DNA of 64,000 bases from assembly GCF_036373705.1 (NCBI RefSeq), contig NC_089864.1, positions 492,501-556,500 of the forward strand, read 5' to 3'. Below are positions 1-11,995 of this stretch, one piece after another. The position numbers were made by a program, and so were the translations under genes. The notes beneath the pieces are model-generated. The model was given only the letters and a program-made list of their open reading frames with translations, was not told the origin of the DNA and ran no database searches. Within the stretch, counting starts at the first letter, position 1, and every line of letters begins with the position of its first letter. The stretch is from Amia ocellicauda. Lineage: Eukaryota; Chordata; Actinopteri; Amiiformes; Amiidae.

Positions 1-600
1 ATAAGTAGCGCCTATTTTGCATTTAATTCACTTGTAACCACTTTTGTCAATGATCTCTGTGGTGCATGTTTGTATTGCTTGATCTGCTATTACTGTCATA
101 GGAGAAATAAAACTAAACAGCTTAGCTTTGCCAACACGATCAGTTACCCATAGAGGTTTAAAATGTGGAGATTTTTTTAACCAAATAGCTATAGTTAAAA
201 AAGTTGGAAATGTATCGGCTTAACACAGATCTCCACGAAGACGTTGCAAGTTATATTGCACAGTCTGTAACAGAATTTACAAACATATTTGTCACAATAC
301 ATGTATCAGATAAATTAAAACTGTAGCTTATGTAAAACTGGATGGATAATCATTGTCTTTGCCTTGAGTTTGACAAAACTTATATTGGGATGGACAATCA
401 TTGTGTATAAGTATGTGAGTTATTATGATGTATACAGGGTTATACGGTTTTGAATATAGATGGGTGTGGTTGGTCTGGGGCTCCCCTAGCCCTGTTGTTG
501 AGGGGAATGGGGATGGGGGATACTTGGTCAGAGTAGGAATACACATTTTCAGAAAATACTGACAATTATGCCATAGTGGAAGGGACCACTTAAGGGCTAG
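1..600. other. AT-rich sequence, nothing recognised
   Basis: I see no exon, RNA gene or clear repeat here. If the + strand class II beta gene starts upstream of the window, this is part of its intron 1. No signal-peptide exon with a phase-1 donor was found. Confidence 0.4.
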
Positions 601-609
601 GAGTTCTGG

Positions 610-1490
610 GCTGTGATCCAGAGGGCTGTGGACTGTCTCCAGAACCCCTGGCCCTCCAATCCCACACCGCCACACTCCAGGTTCAAGAGAGGACACAGTA
701 TGCTTCTGTACCTCCTCGACAAGCTGAGAGCAACCTGGGATCACCTGGTGATGGTCCCTGTCCAGGCTCAGGTGGAAGAGGCTTACGCCAGAACCCTGGG
801 TGCACCTGCAGTGGGCTTGGTGGACTTCCCGCATGTTAACTCCACCAGTGCCGTGCTGGTCTCCCTAACTCCTCTGTTTGTGGAACCTCTCGACCTGGCC
901 TGCCCCAACAAGCAGTGTCGCGTTACGGAGACCCTGTTCCGAAGGGCTTATGATGCTGGAGACCAAGCAGCCCATCTGCGAAACACAGAGAGCCTGCTGG
1001 CCCTTTACCCTGCCGGAGCTCGACAGTGGGGAGTCACTCCTATCTCGGCTCCCAGGCCACAGTCCAGGCAACAGCTCCGACCTCCTGCCGACCTCTGTCA
1101 CTGCATTTCCAGCACCGTCCGCTTCCCCTCCTGCGCTGCGGCCCTGAGGCCTTCCAGCAGCCTCTCGCCCACCCATACACCCCCCAGCACCTCTCCAATT
1201 GGCAATTGGCGGTTTCTGCCCCATCTTCGAACTGAAGGGTCTGAACCACCGCCTCAAGGTGTTGTGCTTCAAGATGCTCACCCTGCGCACCATGTCCCAG
1301 GCCATCAAGCCCCATAGACACCTATTTTCCCATCCCCATTGGACAGGAAGTTCCTCCGCTTTGCCTTCGAGGGCCGAGGGTGCTGCAGTGGTGGTTCAGG
1401 TCTTTACGGATGCATCCTTGTCGCAATCGAGCACGCTGAGTCACAATCACTCCAACACGCTGGAAGTGGCCTATAGGCAGCTTTGTTAGA
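610..1490 (+). mobile_element. Degenerate DIRS-like retrotransposon fragment
   Basis: This GC-rich block breaks sharply from its AT-rich surroundings. Across shifting + frames it reads as pieces of a DIRS-type pol. At 1195-1380 there is an RT N-terminal stretch resembling the family pattern 'LN..LKVL.FKMLT..T...AIKPHD....IDLKDAYFHIPI...RKFLRFAFEG', here seen as LKVLCFKMLTLRTMSQAIKP followed by frameshifted HPHW and KFLRFAFEG-like codons. At 1408-1440 the peptide VFTDASL resembles the RNase H 'TTDASL' motif. The 613-1150 part probably comes from the gag-like region. Several frameshifts and stops make it dead. The family assignment is by motif memory; a gypsy origin is the alternative. Confidence 0.55.
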
Positions 1491-1732
1491 CAAACGCATT
1501 CACAGAGTTCCCTAGTAACAACAATGACCCATCCCCCACCGAGCTGTACCCTGGACTAGAGAAGTTCATGAATACATCTGTAACTGTTTTATACCAAATA
1601 GTTTATCAGTCTATGATGCTGCTGTCAACGGTGTAATAATACAAAATCCTTAATAGTAGTATCCCTCGTCACAAATGTTTATTGCACAATGCATTTTCTG
1701 TAATACTTTACCATATCTTTTCTGTGTTTCAG

Positions 1733-2005
1733 AGGGATATGTGTCACAAATACATTTTATATGTGATTTTCACAAAGGGAAAGTGGATGATGTTGTCTTC
1801 ATTGAACGCCGAGTTTTTGAGAGAATCAAGTGGGTTGAGTATGATAGCAGGTTGGGTAAGTATGTGGGCTTCACTAAGAATGGGAATTACAATGCGGAGC
1901 AATGGAACAAAGATCCAGAGGAACTGGGATTATTGAGGGCCTACCAAGATGGCCTCTGCAAACCTGCCGCTGCTAACGCCAGCCACGCCATACTGGATAA
2001 AACAG
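1733..2005 (+). CDS. Class II beta locus 1, beta1 domain exon
   Basis: The 91-codon peptide-binding domain begins [13 protein letters not shown] after a pyrimidine-rich acceptor and ends ...LDKTG before GTGAGC. The family landmarks are present: the first Cys (FICDF), the block [20 protein letters not shown], and the second Cys near the C-terminus (DGLCKP). An N-glycosylation sequon NAS lies near the end. It is strongly diverged from the beta1 exon of locus 2, as expected of an old, separate beta lineage. Confidence 0.9.
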
Positions 2006-5000
2006 GTGAGCCTCAGCTTTGCACACACACTCATAATTTACTCAATTTTTTGTAGACTGTGCAAAGTAAAATTAGATCTCTGTATTTGTTATGGTTGTAT
2101 TTTGGCAGCAATTTATCCCACAGATTTAACAACCAGATTTGTGAGGTGTTTAGACAGTTGATTTACATAAACACATTAAGGACAAAGGATAGGTTGTTAA
2201 TACAGCCTGGCTATCTGAAAAAGGAAACACTGCCCAAGGGGGAGGGGTTTCTGCCATAGGAACCCTATTGAAATCGTCACTGTATCAAAGCTGCCTTTGG
2301 CCCCTGCGCTCGTCACTCAATCAGGTCCCGTCCCACTTCCTGTTTGTGTAAAAGGTGACGTCTGCACAGGAACTTCCTCTTTTGCCCCCACCCATGGATT
2401 CGAGAACATGAGACTCTGTGTCCGTGTTTGTGCATCAGACCATTACAAACTGCGTATTTCGGTTGGGTGTTGTTCACCACCGTTCCACTACATCTTTGCC
2501 TCTGTCTTGTGTTTATATTGGTTATATTTAAAGCTAATCCCTTGGGCAGTGCTTCCGACTTGAAAGATAACTCATGTTTTTCCAAGTTAATTATTTTAGT
2601 TTATAATGTTAATGTTAGTAGAGGGTCAGTAAAACTTTAATTAATGCATCACATTTTCTTTCTATGTATCATATATGTTGTTGTTTTTCTTATTGTTTCA
2701 CTCTGATTTAAATGGAAGACAGGTTAGTAGTTAACAATAAAACGATTAATTTGGTCTGAATTTGCATTACATCTCAAGGTAGTAACGTAACACACGTGAT
2801 GTTACACATTTCTCATTTCTACCAGTGGCACATTCCTCATTCTTGATTCACAAGGAAGATTTTCATTTGTAGTTAATTAAAAAAAGATAATACATTTTTC
2901 CCCAACAAATCCCAATTAAATACATTTTAGTTTCAGATTGTAACACTACAAAAAGAATACAGTAGTAAAACTACAATTATTATTATTTTATAATCCATTA
3001 TATTTTTTGTGCTTATGTTTATTCAGAGAACCAGAAGATTTTATAATTTCAGAACTGTGTTTATTTTGGAGATCCCCCGATTGTTTATTTGCAACGTGGG
3101 GCATCACTGGTAAAACAGTGAGCAGTATTGTGAATTCAGACCACATGAAACAGCTTGTCATCATTTTATTTTAAACTACTAACCTGTCTTCCTCTTGAAT
3201 CAGCTCCTGAATAATATGTGTTTATTTTAGTGTGTATTTTAAATATAGCCAAAAACTCATCTATATGTCATTGTAACTCAGCACTGACCCATACCTTCCA
3301 CAATTGTAATAATACAGCATTAAATTTGACCAGCACTGTTTACTGCATGTGCTCTTTAAACACTGAAGTCTTGTAATATCCAATACTAAATAATACTGAA
3401 AGAACCCAGGTCCCATAACTCTCCCTTAGTATTGTGGGGTGCCTTGAAGTAGAGTCACATAAGTAGTACAGAGAACAGACAACCCACCTCCTCTCATTCG
3501 TCTCAGAAACATGAACTGTACAATTACATTTAATTTTGGCAGTTATTTAACAGTAGCTCAGGTTAGTCATATGGACTTAGATAATATTCAGTTGTGGGCC
3601 GACACCTGGCAGATGAAATTCAATGTGGACGAGTGCAAGGTAATACATGCAGGTAATACAAATGTCCACTATAATGACACTATGGGAGGAATAGAACTAG
3701 ATGAAGTAACGCATGAGAAAGACCTAGGAGTCTATGTGGACTCCTCACTTTCTCCATCCAAACAGTGTGGGGAAGCAATACAAAAGGCAAACACAATGCT
3801 AGGGTATATTGTCAAAAGTGTAGAGTTGAGAACAAGGGCAGTGATGTTCAGACTGTACAATGCACTAGTTAGAGCTCATCTGGATACTGTGGACAGTTCT
3901 GGCCTCCACACTTCAAGAAAGATATCGCTGCTCTAGAGGCAGTTCAGAGGAGAGCAACCAGACTTATTCCAGGTCTGAAGGGAATGTCCTACTGAGAGAC
4001 TGAGGAACTGAACCTTTTTACCCTGGAACAGAGGAGACTACGTGGGGACTTGATCCAAGTCTTCAACATCATGAAGGGCATCGACCACATCAAACCAGAG
4101 GAGCTTTTCCAGATCAGCAGGGACACACGCACCCGGGGACACAAATGGAAATTGGGTTTCAAGGCATTCGACACAGAAAACAGGAGACACTTCTTCACAC
4201 AGAGAGGCGTCACAATCTGAACAAACTCCCCAGCGATGTGTCTGAAGAGACAATTTGGGAACATTCAATAACAGACTGGATAGGATCCTTTAGTTATTAA
4301 TGACACAAAACGAGCACGATGGGGCGAATGGCCTCCTCTCGACTGGACTTTCTTTTATACTTATGTTCAAATTATAGTCACCTGATCTAAATACTTAACC
4401 TATGTTCTACTGTGCTGCAACTGAAGTTAAGAAATCTGCCCCAAAATTTTAAAAATGCATATAGTTATATTTCAGTCTGAATTAAAACCATATTCATCTG
4501 CTTTTGTTTCCAGTTGAACCCTCTGTCAGTATCACTTGGACCCCAGCACTCAGCTCAAAGCAGCCCACCACTCTCGCATGCCATGCTTTTGGCTTCTACC
4601 CACAACAGATCAAGGTCACCTGGCTGAGAAATGGCACTGAGGTGAAGCACGGCGTGATGTTCACCGACCTGATGGCTGACGGAGACTGGTACTATCAGAT
4701 ACACTCACACCTGGAGCTCATGCCCCGGTCTGGAGAGACCATCTCCTGCAGAGTGGAGCACAGCAGCCTGAAGGAGCCCCTGGAGATCAAGTGGGGTGAG
4801 AGACACCAAAAAACTCTTAATTGTATTGATTGAAAAAGGGAGATGTCACAGTTCTTGATAATATGCGTAGTGTGTGCAGTTTGGAGCTCCTCACTGGGAT
4901 TTGAACCACACTACCCAGGAGCTCCTCCTCCACTCCGCACTGCACCAGCTCCACCCAGTAGAGCGATCAGCCAGCTCTGGGTTACATCAACGAGCCATGT

Positions 5001-8000
5001 TACTTACACATGTATAGTAATAACTGACAGATGAATGGACACAAAATATAATACAAGTTTAATCAAACAAGAATAAAATACTCAATAATATATATTATTT
5101 ACATGTATTTATTTTTGTGGATGACCACAATGCATAACATTGAATGAGAATCTTAATCCCACCTGCCCAATTGCAAATTACAGACTCAGCAATTGATGGC
5201 AGTGAAGACATGAGGGGCTTTTACAAAAGCATCGGTACATTTGATCAGGATCAACTTTCAGCCGCCACAGGGGTCATCGCCTGTGCACAAACACGCAACT
5301 CCAAACTCCATTATATGCACGTATTAAACTAGTCTTTAAGAACACGGCTGTATCAACAACTCGTTTTATCCCATTGTGAATTATTCTAACAAGTAAAACC
5401 AACACACTTGCATATTTTATCGTATTTTTAATTAATAGGCTATACAAACATTTTTTGCAAACAAAATAAGTTACTTTTTCCAGCCAAAGCATTTTAAATT
5501 AAAATTAAATTATATATGTTTTTACAACAGTAAAGTAACAAGTCTTTTAGTGTTAATTTGATCAATATTATATTTATAATGGCAGTAGGGAAGTGTCTCC
5601 TATCTACTCCACTGATGTGAAGGCTGTCTGTCTGCCCCATCTCTAAAACACTGCCGCCACAGTGCATGCTGGGAATTGAGCCAGTCAAGTGTCACACTGC
5701 CAGGATCAGATGCTACCGATCCTTTGATCTGGATCTGTACCATCTCCCTGAGAGGTGCATTTGATCCGATTGCCGAGCGTTTACACTGCCCTTTCTGAGC
5801 AGGACCAAATGTACCGACGCACTTGAACGGAACAGAAATGACAGTGTAAATGCGCCTATTTAGGTGCCTCTAACAAACAGAATCGTGCCAACAAGGACCT
5901 GGGTTCTGATTAATGATTTACAGGTGGGTTGATGCTTTGATGGAACCTGGACCTAAAGATACTAATAAACCTTGTTGTTCCAGATCCCTCGATGCCCGGG
6001 TCTGACAGGAACAAGATCATTATCGGGGCGTCTGGTCTGGTGCTGGGTCTTGTCATCGCAGCTGCAGGGGGAGTCTACTACAAGAAGAAATCCACAGGTA
6101 AAAAGGAGAAGATGTTTGTCTCACTTTGCATGTCAGTAACTTTGAAGAAGTTTTGGGATAAATATTCTGTGCATTCTATGATTGTGTGCCAGGCTGCTGT
6201 CTGTCCGCTCCCTCGCAAACAGGCTGTGGGCAAGGAGCACCGTGGCGACTGAATAGAACTAGTATTGCATGAGAAAGACCTAGGAGTCTATGTGGACTCC
6301 TCACTTTCTCCATCCAAACAGTATGGGGAAGCAATAAAAAAGACAAACACAATGCTGGGGTATATTGTCAAAAGTGTAGAATTGAGAACAAGGGCAGTGA
6401 TGTTCAGACTGTACAATTATTATTATTATTATTATTTTATTTCTTGGCAGACGCCCTTATCCAGGGTGACTTACAACATAAGTGCAAAAATACAGAGAAG
6501 TACAAGGCATCAATCATTACAAATTCAACTTAGCTAAAATACAGCAATTCAAAATACATTTTACAAATTACAATTACAATTTACACAAGTACAGTGTAGC
6601 GTTATGTTGGGTGTATTTTGATAAGAGCATTTGGGCTCTGAGCTGAAGCACTGATCTAAAGAAGATCTCTCCCCCCCCAAAGTTATCAGATTTCCTTAGC
6701 TCATCAAAGTGACAGTTTTGGGGAGGATGGCACTGAGAAGAGGCCAAATAGTTTGGAATCCTGCTATGAGATGTCTGGAGAAAGGGACCTGTAGGTGATA
6801 AAAACTCTTTGAAGTGGACGAGAGCCGAAATCCCGACATAGAGCTACGAACCCGGGCCAACCGGCATTTCCAAAAGATGGCATGGATTCACATCAGTCAT
6901 AAATCAAACCCCCCTCCAATAGGACACTGGGGGCTGAAACCGAAATCCAATCTCAAGAACTCAAGAACCAATCACCTATTGCTCTGACAGACTATAAAGA
7001 ACAGCGCACAGTCTCTTTCTCGCTCTCTCTCACCTGAACCAGAAACTCGCTGCCACAGCTCAACCTGTAGCTCTGTTGCCAGAACCGGAACCAGAAACCA
7101 ACTAAGTCTTTGCCGGCAACAGAAGAGTTAAACTGGGAGAAGGAGATTGAGCCGTATGAAGAATTCTTTTAAAGGACTTTATTAAATAAAGAACTTTACA
7201 GACTGCGCATGCCCGCCTGTGCCCACCTGATCAGTGGAGTTTTACAGCTGGACAATTGACTAAGTCGACTGTATACGAAAGTGTCAGTCATTTAAATAGC
7301 TATTTGAGTCGTAAGAAACTTGACCCTTGGAACAAACAGGGCCCTGCTTTCCTCAAAGACTTTGTCTTCAAGTAACTACGGTGGAACCCCTGCTTACAAA
7401 GAAGATTTTGTGCACAACCTTGGAGCCTTCAAACCAGTGGAAAATCTGTTTGGAAACGACTCTACATTCGCGAAACCCCAACTTCCAGGTGCATCGACTG
7501 AGTGGAAGTTCTTGGACAAAGCCGAACCGGACGGCCTTTGTTCCAACCACACGGACCTCGTGCCGTGTGCTGTTATCTGAGCCCGAAGACAGAGAGGCCT
7601 CTCTGAGACGAAGTTCACATAAGTTTAACAGTTTGGAGTTCATGATTCATGACATTTGAGAAATCAATTAGAAATGTTAATCTGTGATTCATAACTCTAG
7701 AATGTGTAATATCATTTAGTTTTCTTAAATATAAATGTGTGTTGCATTAAACTGTTTTGTTGATAATTTTAGAAATAAAATCTGTCAATGCCAAGAAATA
7801 TCTTCTCATTCCTGTTTAACTGTTTAGTCTGAAATTGACACACATTAATAGACATTAGATTATTGGTGGCCCTGCCTATCCTTGATCATTGAATAATAAT
7901 CAGTTAAGGGAAATTGTGGTAACAAGTAATGATAGGATCTTTCTCGGCACCTAAACTTAAATGAGACTGATATATATATAACGAGAAGTTACCTGACATA

Positions 8001-10194
8001 AATACTAACCTGCGTAGTTATTTAATGTCTGACTAACAATACTAATGAGAGACTCACCTTCGTCTTACTAACCGGTATTGTAGTCAATGTGTTTATAACC
8101 TTTTTTGTTTAACGATTTGTGTTATCATATGCAATCCCATGGTCTTTGATTTGGTCATGGAAGTGATTTGTCTTTGATTTGTTGATCTAGAGTTGAATTT
8201 TAATTAGTTTTTCCCTTTTGTATAATTAGTGTAGTGCTACATTTAGTCTTTGTTTTTGAATAAATTTGACAATTTATATCTTTGGAATTGGTGTCTGTGT
8301 CCAAATATTACAGAAATTAAGTTCTACAAGATTCCAGGATTCGTGATAAGGTGATACTATAAATTCACTTCTTAAATTGAAATTTATAATTGTACCTTAC
8401 GCTACATACAGTAAGAGACGTGAAGCTAAGTGCTGTCAAGATGTAGGGTTACAGATGAGGGCTACGGGAAAGGGAGCAAGAGGAGAACAATCAAGAACGT
8501 GAGGAGCATAATAAGCTGAAGTGCTATCTAGCAGGGATATAGGACTAATATTACAAGTGCTGTCGGAAGAGATGCGTCTTGACTAAGCACCGGAATGAGG
8601 TCAAGGACTCTGCTGTTTTGACTTCGGTGGGCAGGTCGTTCCACCACTTAGGGGCCAGGGATGAGAAGGAGCGGCTCTGGAGGAAGGAGAGTGGGGAGGA
8701 GGCAGAGTTAGCCTTCTGGCACTGGAGGAGCGCAGTGGTCTGGTGGGGATGTATGGAGAGACGAGTGACTGAAGGTAACTTGGTGCAGTGTGGTCGAGAC
8801 AGCGGTAGGTGAGGGTCAAAGTCTTGAACTGAATGTGTGCCGCTATCGTGAGCCAGTGGAGGGAGCGGAGCAGTGTAGTAGCGTGTGTGAATTGGGCAGA
8901 GAGACACCAGACGAGCCGCAGAGTTCTGGATGAGCTGGAGTGGGCGGGTAGTGGATGCAGGCAGGCCGGCCAGGAGGGAGTTGCAGTAGTCCAGGCGAGA
9001 AAGGACCAGTGACTGGACGAGTAGCTGAGTTGAGTAGTCGGTGAGGAAGGGACGGATCCGGCGTATGTTGCTTAGGAAGAATCTGCAGGTGCGTATCAGC
9101 GTGGTGATGTGCTGGGTGTAGGAGAGTGCAGGATCGAGGGTGACTCCTAGATTTTTAGCGGAAGAAGAAGGAGAGAGTGTGGTGGATTCCAGGGGGATCG
9201 AGATGGGGAGGTCAGCAGAAGGTGAGGAAGAGGGGGGGAAAAAGAGGAGATCTGATTTGGAGAGGTTGAGCTTGAGGTGGTGTGAGTGCATCCAGGTGGA
9301 AATGGCAGACAAGCAGGAAGAGGGACACATGCACCCGGGGACACAAATGGAAATTGGGCTTCAAGGCATTCAAGACAGAAAACAGGAGACGCTTCTTCAC
9401 ACAGAGAGGCGTCACAATCTGATCAAACTCCCCAGCGATGTGGCTGAAGAGACAATTTGAGAACATTCAAGAACAGACTGGATAGGATCCTTGATCACTT
9501 AGTTATTAATGGACACCAAATGAGCACGATGGGGCGAATGGCCTCCTCTCGACTGGACACTTATGTTCTTATGTGACGTCAGTGGTAGCTGTGCTCCGTC
9601 TATTTAATCTCGCTCCCTGCCTGGGGGACTGGCGCTCCTGCCTTGGTCTACGCGGAGGATCTTATTTGTTGTGGATGTTCTGTGGGCTTTGTTTTTCCCC
9701 TTGTATTGTATTTTTTTCGTTGAACTATTGAGAACTTTAATAAAGCCAGGACACCGCCGGAATATTAGACTCTCTCCCCACCCATTTTGTCCGACTTTTA
9801 CACACACACACACACACACACACAAGTAAAAATAATGTGATATGTTGTAACAATGGTAAGTCACCCTGGCTAAGGGTTTCTGCTAAGAAATCGAGTAATA
9901 ATAATATTATCAGTATGAAGCTTTATATATTAATTGTTTTCCAGTGTTACAGCAAAAATATTTCTGTATATTTGTATTGCTTGTGCAAAGTTGTTTGTAT
10001 GATATAGCTTGTATGCAGTTGTAAATATGTTTGGACAGTTTTGATGCCTAAACAATATTACTATGATAAGAAAGCTTATTACAATGATATAACACATCCA
10101 TATAAAATGCCTAATTTCACGATTGTTTTCTAAATATTGGTTTATTTCTCCCTCTGTCTTGTAACAGGACGTATACTGGTCCCAACAAGCTAAG
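1733..10194 (+). CDS. MHC class II beta chain gene (locus 1, 5'-incomplete)
   Basis: This is an antigen-presenting class II beta chain, a type I membrane glycoprotein that pairs with an alpha chain and shows peptides to CD4 T cells. Four coding exons are visible: beta1 1733-2005 (273 nt), beta2 Ig domain 4514-4795 (282 nt), connecting peptide/TM 5984-6097 (114 nt), and a cytoplasmic tail exon 10168-10194 with stop TAA at 10191-10193. All junctions are GT-AG and phase 1, so the frame is open from beta1 to the stop. The leader exon is not seen, so promoter and start are unknown; it may lie before base 1. A GT donor directly after the stop (10195) implies a 3'UTR intron; a possible UTR exon follows the acceptor-like site near 10625. 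Introns hold CR1, L2 and LTR insertions. It could be functional or a decayed copy lacking its 5' end; the visible exons carry no lesion. Confidence 0.9.
3555..4375 (+). mobile_element. CR1-like LINE 3' fragment
   Basis: A 5'-truncated copy lies in intron 2 of locus 1. The 3511-3936 frame gives the RT C-terminal region ([12 protein letters not shown], then [20 protein letters not shown]). The copy continues through the conserved 3' part (GGACACACGCACCCGGGGAC near 4120) and ends with the family's terminal block (GGGGCGAATGGCCTCCTCTC at 4322-4341). Four other copies of this family occur in the window. Confidence 0.85.
4514..4795 (+). CDS. Class II beta locus 1, beta2 Ig domain exon
   Basis: This 282-nt C1-set Ig exon starts after TTTCCAG and reads [18 protein letters not shown] onward. 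The Ig Cys pair ([11 protein letters not shown] and [10 protein letters not shown]) and the Trp of the C strand (KVTWLRNG) are intact, with a sequon [17 protein letters not shown] matches the class II beta2 consensus. The domain closes with LEIKWG before donor GTGAGA. Confidence 0.95.
4870..5005 (-). repeat. Possible tRNA-derived SINE
   Basis: On the - strand a B-box-like GGTTCAAATCC lies at about 4900-4910, with a plausible tRNA-like stretch before it. No cloverleaf, tail or target duplication was confirmed. Confidence 0.3.
5233..5819. repeat. Possible MITE or palindromic repeat in intron 3
   Basis: CGGTACATTTGATCAGGATC near 5233 is matched in inverted orientation near 5799-5819 (GACCAAATGTACCG). 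This suggests the internal arms of a small inverted-repeat element. No clear target duplication is seen. Confidence 0.3.
5984..6097 (+). CDS. Class II beta locus 1, connecting peptide/TM exon
   Basis: The exon reads [11 protein letters not shown], then the membrane span [22 protein letters not shown], then KKKSTG. The glycine-rich face of the span is typical of class II TM pairing motifs. Length (114 nt) and sequence closely match the equivalent exon of locus 2 at 28557-28670. Confidence 0.95.
6253..6413 (+). mobile_element. CR1-like LINE fragment, left part of a nest
   Basis: The sequence reads [20 protein letters not shown] and matches the copy at 3717-3868. It stops abruptly at GACTGTACAA, where an L2 element (3' tail first, - strand) has inserted. 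The CR1 family resumes at about 9331, with the intervening ~250 bp of CR1 missing. Confidence 0.8.
6414..6594 (-). mobile_element. L2-type LINE 3' end (upstream half, split by a solo LTR)
   Basis: On the - strand this is the 3' end of an L2 element. It has a (TAA)n tail and the conserved tail motif, seen on + as TTGGCAGACGCCCTTATCCA followed by GGGTGACTTACAA. The sequence ends at TACAG, is interrupted by the LTR at 6595-8406, and resumes after a second TACAG at 8407. Confidence 0.8.
6595..8406. mobile_element. Solo LTR, about 1.8 kb, with 5-bp target duplication
   Basis: The block starts TGTAGCG and ends CGCTACA, the TG...CA inverted ends of an LTR. It is flanked on both sides by TACAG (6590-6594 and 8407-8411), and the L2 LINE reads continuously across once it is removed. 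Inside are a TATA-like CTATAAAG near 6992 and poly(A)-signal-like AATAAA motifs near 7187 and 8261, fitting U3-R-U5. No coding domain is seen. The class (gypsy or endogenous retrovirus) cannot be told without the internal region. Confidence 0.75.
8407..9330 (-). mobile_element. L2-type LINE, reverse transcriptase C-terminal part
   Basis: The - strand frame at 8551-9330 encodes 259 residues of an L2/Maui-like RT C-terminal region: [15 protein letters not shown], then [17 protein letters not shown], then [16 protein letters not shown], and [17 protein letters not shown] near the end. The frame is open across the retained part, but the element is 5'-truncated and split by the solo LTR. It sits inside a CR1 copy. 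Confidence 0.85.
9331..9580 (+). mobile_element. CR1-like LINE 3' end, right part of the nest
   Basis: The sequence runs from GGACACATGCACCCGGGGAC to the family's 3' terminal block and TTATGTTCTTATG. It is the continuation of the copy interrupted at 6413. Confidence 0.8.
9581..10167. other. Intron 4 remainder with LTR-like block and L2 tail
   Basis: 9590-9795 is GC-richer and contains TTTAATAAAG near 9735, resembling an LTR or retroelement end, but no boundaries were found. A (CA)n run lies at about 9801-9824. An L2-type tail (GTAAGTCACCCTGGCTAAGG) starts at about 9858. The rest is AT-rich intron. Confidence 0.4.
10168..10194 (+). CDS. Class II beta locus 1, cytoplasmic tail exon with stop
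   Basis: This tiny exon follows acceptor GTAACAG. Joined to the last base of the TM exon it reads GRILVPTS and stop TAA, then donor GTAAGA two bases on. Locus 2 has the matching exon GRILVPTN, which confirms the call despite its size. Confidence 0.85.
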
Positions 10195-11884
10195 GTAAGA
10201 CTCCACACAACACATTTTATTTCTTCACCACAGTTTTAGCTCACTGCATAGATAATAAGAAGTTCTGTCATTACTGTGAAAAACACATTCTGAATACAAC
10301 CGTATATGTGTAATCCTGACAGACACAACTGTAAAATATAACCCATTGCTTCATAATTTAGAGTTACAATTTATGAATGAATTAACAATTTTAGAGTTTT
10401 ACACCAGATCTGACTTGTCAGTAACTTGTATGACAGGGCTGGTTTAATAATTCACCCCAAAATTATCATTTTAAATATATTTTCCTACAAAAAGATTTTT
10501 TTTTCTATGTTTATTTACGTTTTGGTAATAGGACTATATTTGATTTATATATAAATCAAATAAATACCTCTGTGTTTGTGGACCCACAAGTCCACAGATT
10601 GTTCAATGTGACGCTTGTTTTACAGACACCTTCGAGCGCATGCAGACGGGTTTAATGGAAGAACAACGGAGGGGTTTGCAGATACAGAAATATAAATGTC
10701 AAACAAATGTGACCTGTGGAATTATAATCCAGTTCTAAACTTGTTGATAACTAATGTTGCACTTCAGGGGCCTCATGCAACTACATTTTGGGGGGAGGGG
10801 GTGGCACAGTTGGACAACAAATTAATTATGTTACAAATAGTCTATATTTAATATTTGTATCTACATCGTTAGAGTAATGTAGTAGGGTTGCACTAATGGT
10901 TATTGTTTTTTTGACATTTTTAGTTTGAAGTCATTTCACTATATCCGGAAGTCTTTTCATGGTTAAATGACAACTCGTTCTGTGAATTCGCCAGGCAACA
11001 ATTGGTTCCCGACAACTCGTCCTGGCGACAATTCACCCACATCATACGTTCCCCCGCACGAGCATTTGTAACAATTAATGCATTTACTGATTGTACAGCC
11101 ATAGAACACATACATATACATATAAGCTTATACATTTATTTGAGACTAACTCCAATAATTCAATTGTAAGAGAATTTGGGATTGCTTGGTTTTTCAGTCA
11201 GTCTAAATAAATAGTTGAACTGAAAACTCAAAGTCAGTTGGTTTCTCTTTTAAGATCCTTTTTAGAGGGAAGATGCGGTCAAGTCACAGATGTGCAATAA
11301 TCATTTATTTTGACAAAAATAGGAAACTAATATCATTCAATTATATTACTGAAAATAAGAAATATTAAGCTTCGCTGGATTACAGTAAGAAACAGATAAT
11401 ACCCATTTTCTTCTTTCTCCTCACAGTACAGCTTATAGGCCAGTCTGGTCAGGCAGGAAGCGATGTGTCTCTCTCTGTCTCTCCTCTCCAGCTCTGTCTT
11501 GTCTCTCGTTGCAGGATGAAGAAGTTAAGAGAAACTCAAATTCTCTTTGTTTTCCCTTTTATAAGGTTTCCTTCCAACCAATAGCATTTTGCCACCACCA
11601 TGACTTGGGTGTCTTATGCTAAAGTAATCTAGAAGTGGGGGTCATTTCGAATTTGACTAGGAGCCAATCAGAGGACAGGTCCCTTTTGGTCTCTGGTCAT
11701 AAAGATAGGGTTACCAGGGCTACCAGGGGTTACCAGGGGCTACCAAACCAGATGATATAGAATTTCCCATAGAAAAATACATTCTAACAAATAATATCTT
11801 ACACAATCATGTACAACTAATCAGGACAGTTGGGTGCATCTATAGGCTACTTAAAATAGGTTTCACAATAAAGCTTTTGTCTTC
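10195..11884. other. Presumed 3'UTR intron/UTR and intergenic AT-rich DNA
   Basis: A plausible 3'UTR acceptor (TTTTACAG) lies near 10625. No further coding sequence or named repeat is recognised. Confidence 0.35.
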
Positions 11885-11970
11885 ACTGGTGTAGTGGTTA
11901 TGGACCAGTGCTGTGATCCAGGCGTTTTAGATTCAATTCCTGATGTAGGGACGTTATTTTGTAAGTAGGT
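11885..11970 (+). repeat. tRNA-derived SINE head
   Basis: An A-box-like TGGTGTAGTGG and a B-box-like AGATTCAATTCC lie at SINE spacing. No foldable tRNA is seen, so this is a SINE head, not a tRNA gene. Confidence 0.5.
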
Positions 11971-11995
11971 ATAGTTTTTTTTTATTATATATATA

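Noticed and set aside
613..1317. 234-codon open frame as a host gene
   Set aside because: It crosses several frame changes of a DIRS-like pol pattern and has no splice-consistent context; it is part of the retroelement relic.
11885..11970. tRNA gene
   Set aside because: A- and B-box-like motifs are present but no cloverleaf forms; this is a SINE head. The same holds for 15258-15400 and 26705-26795.
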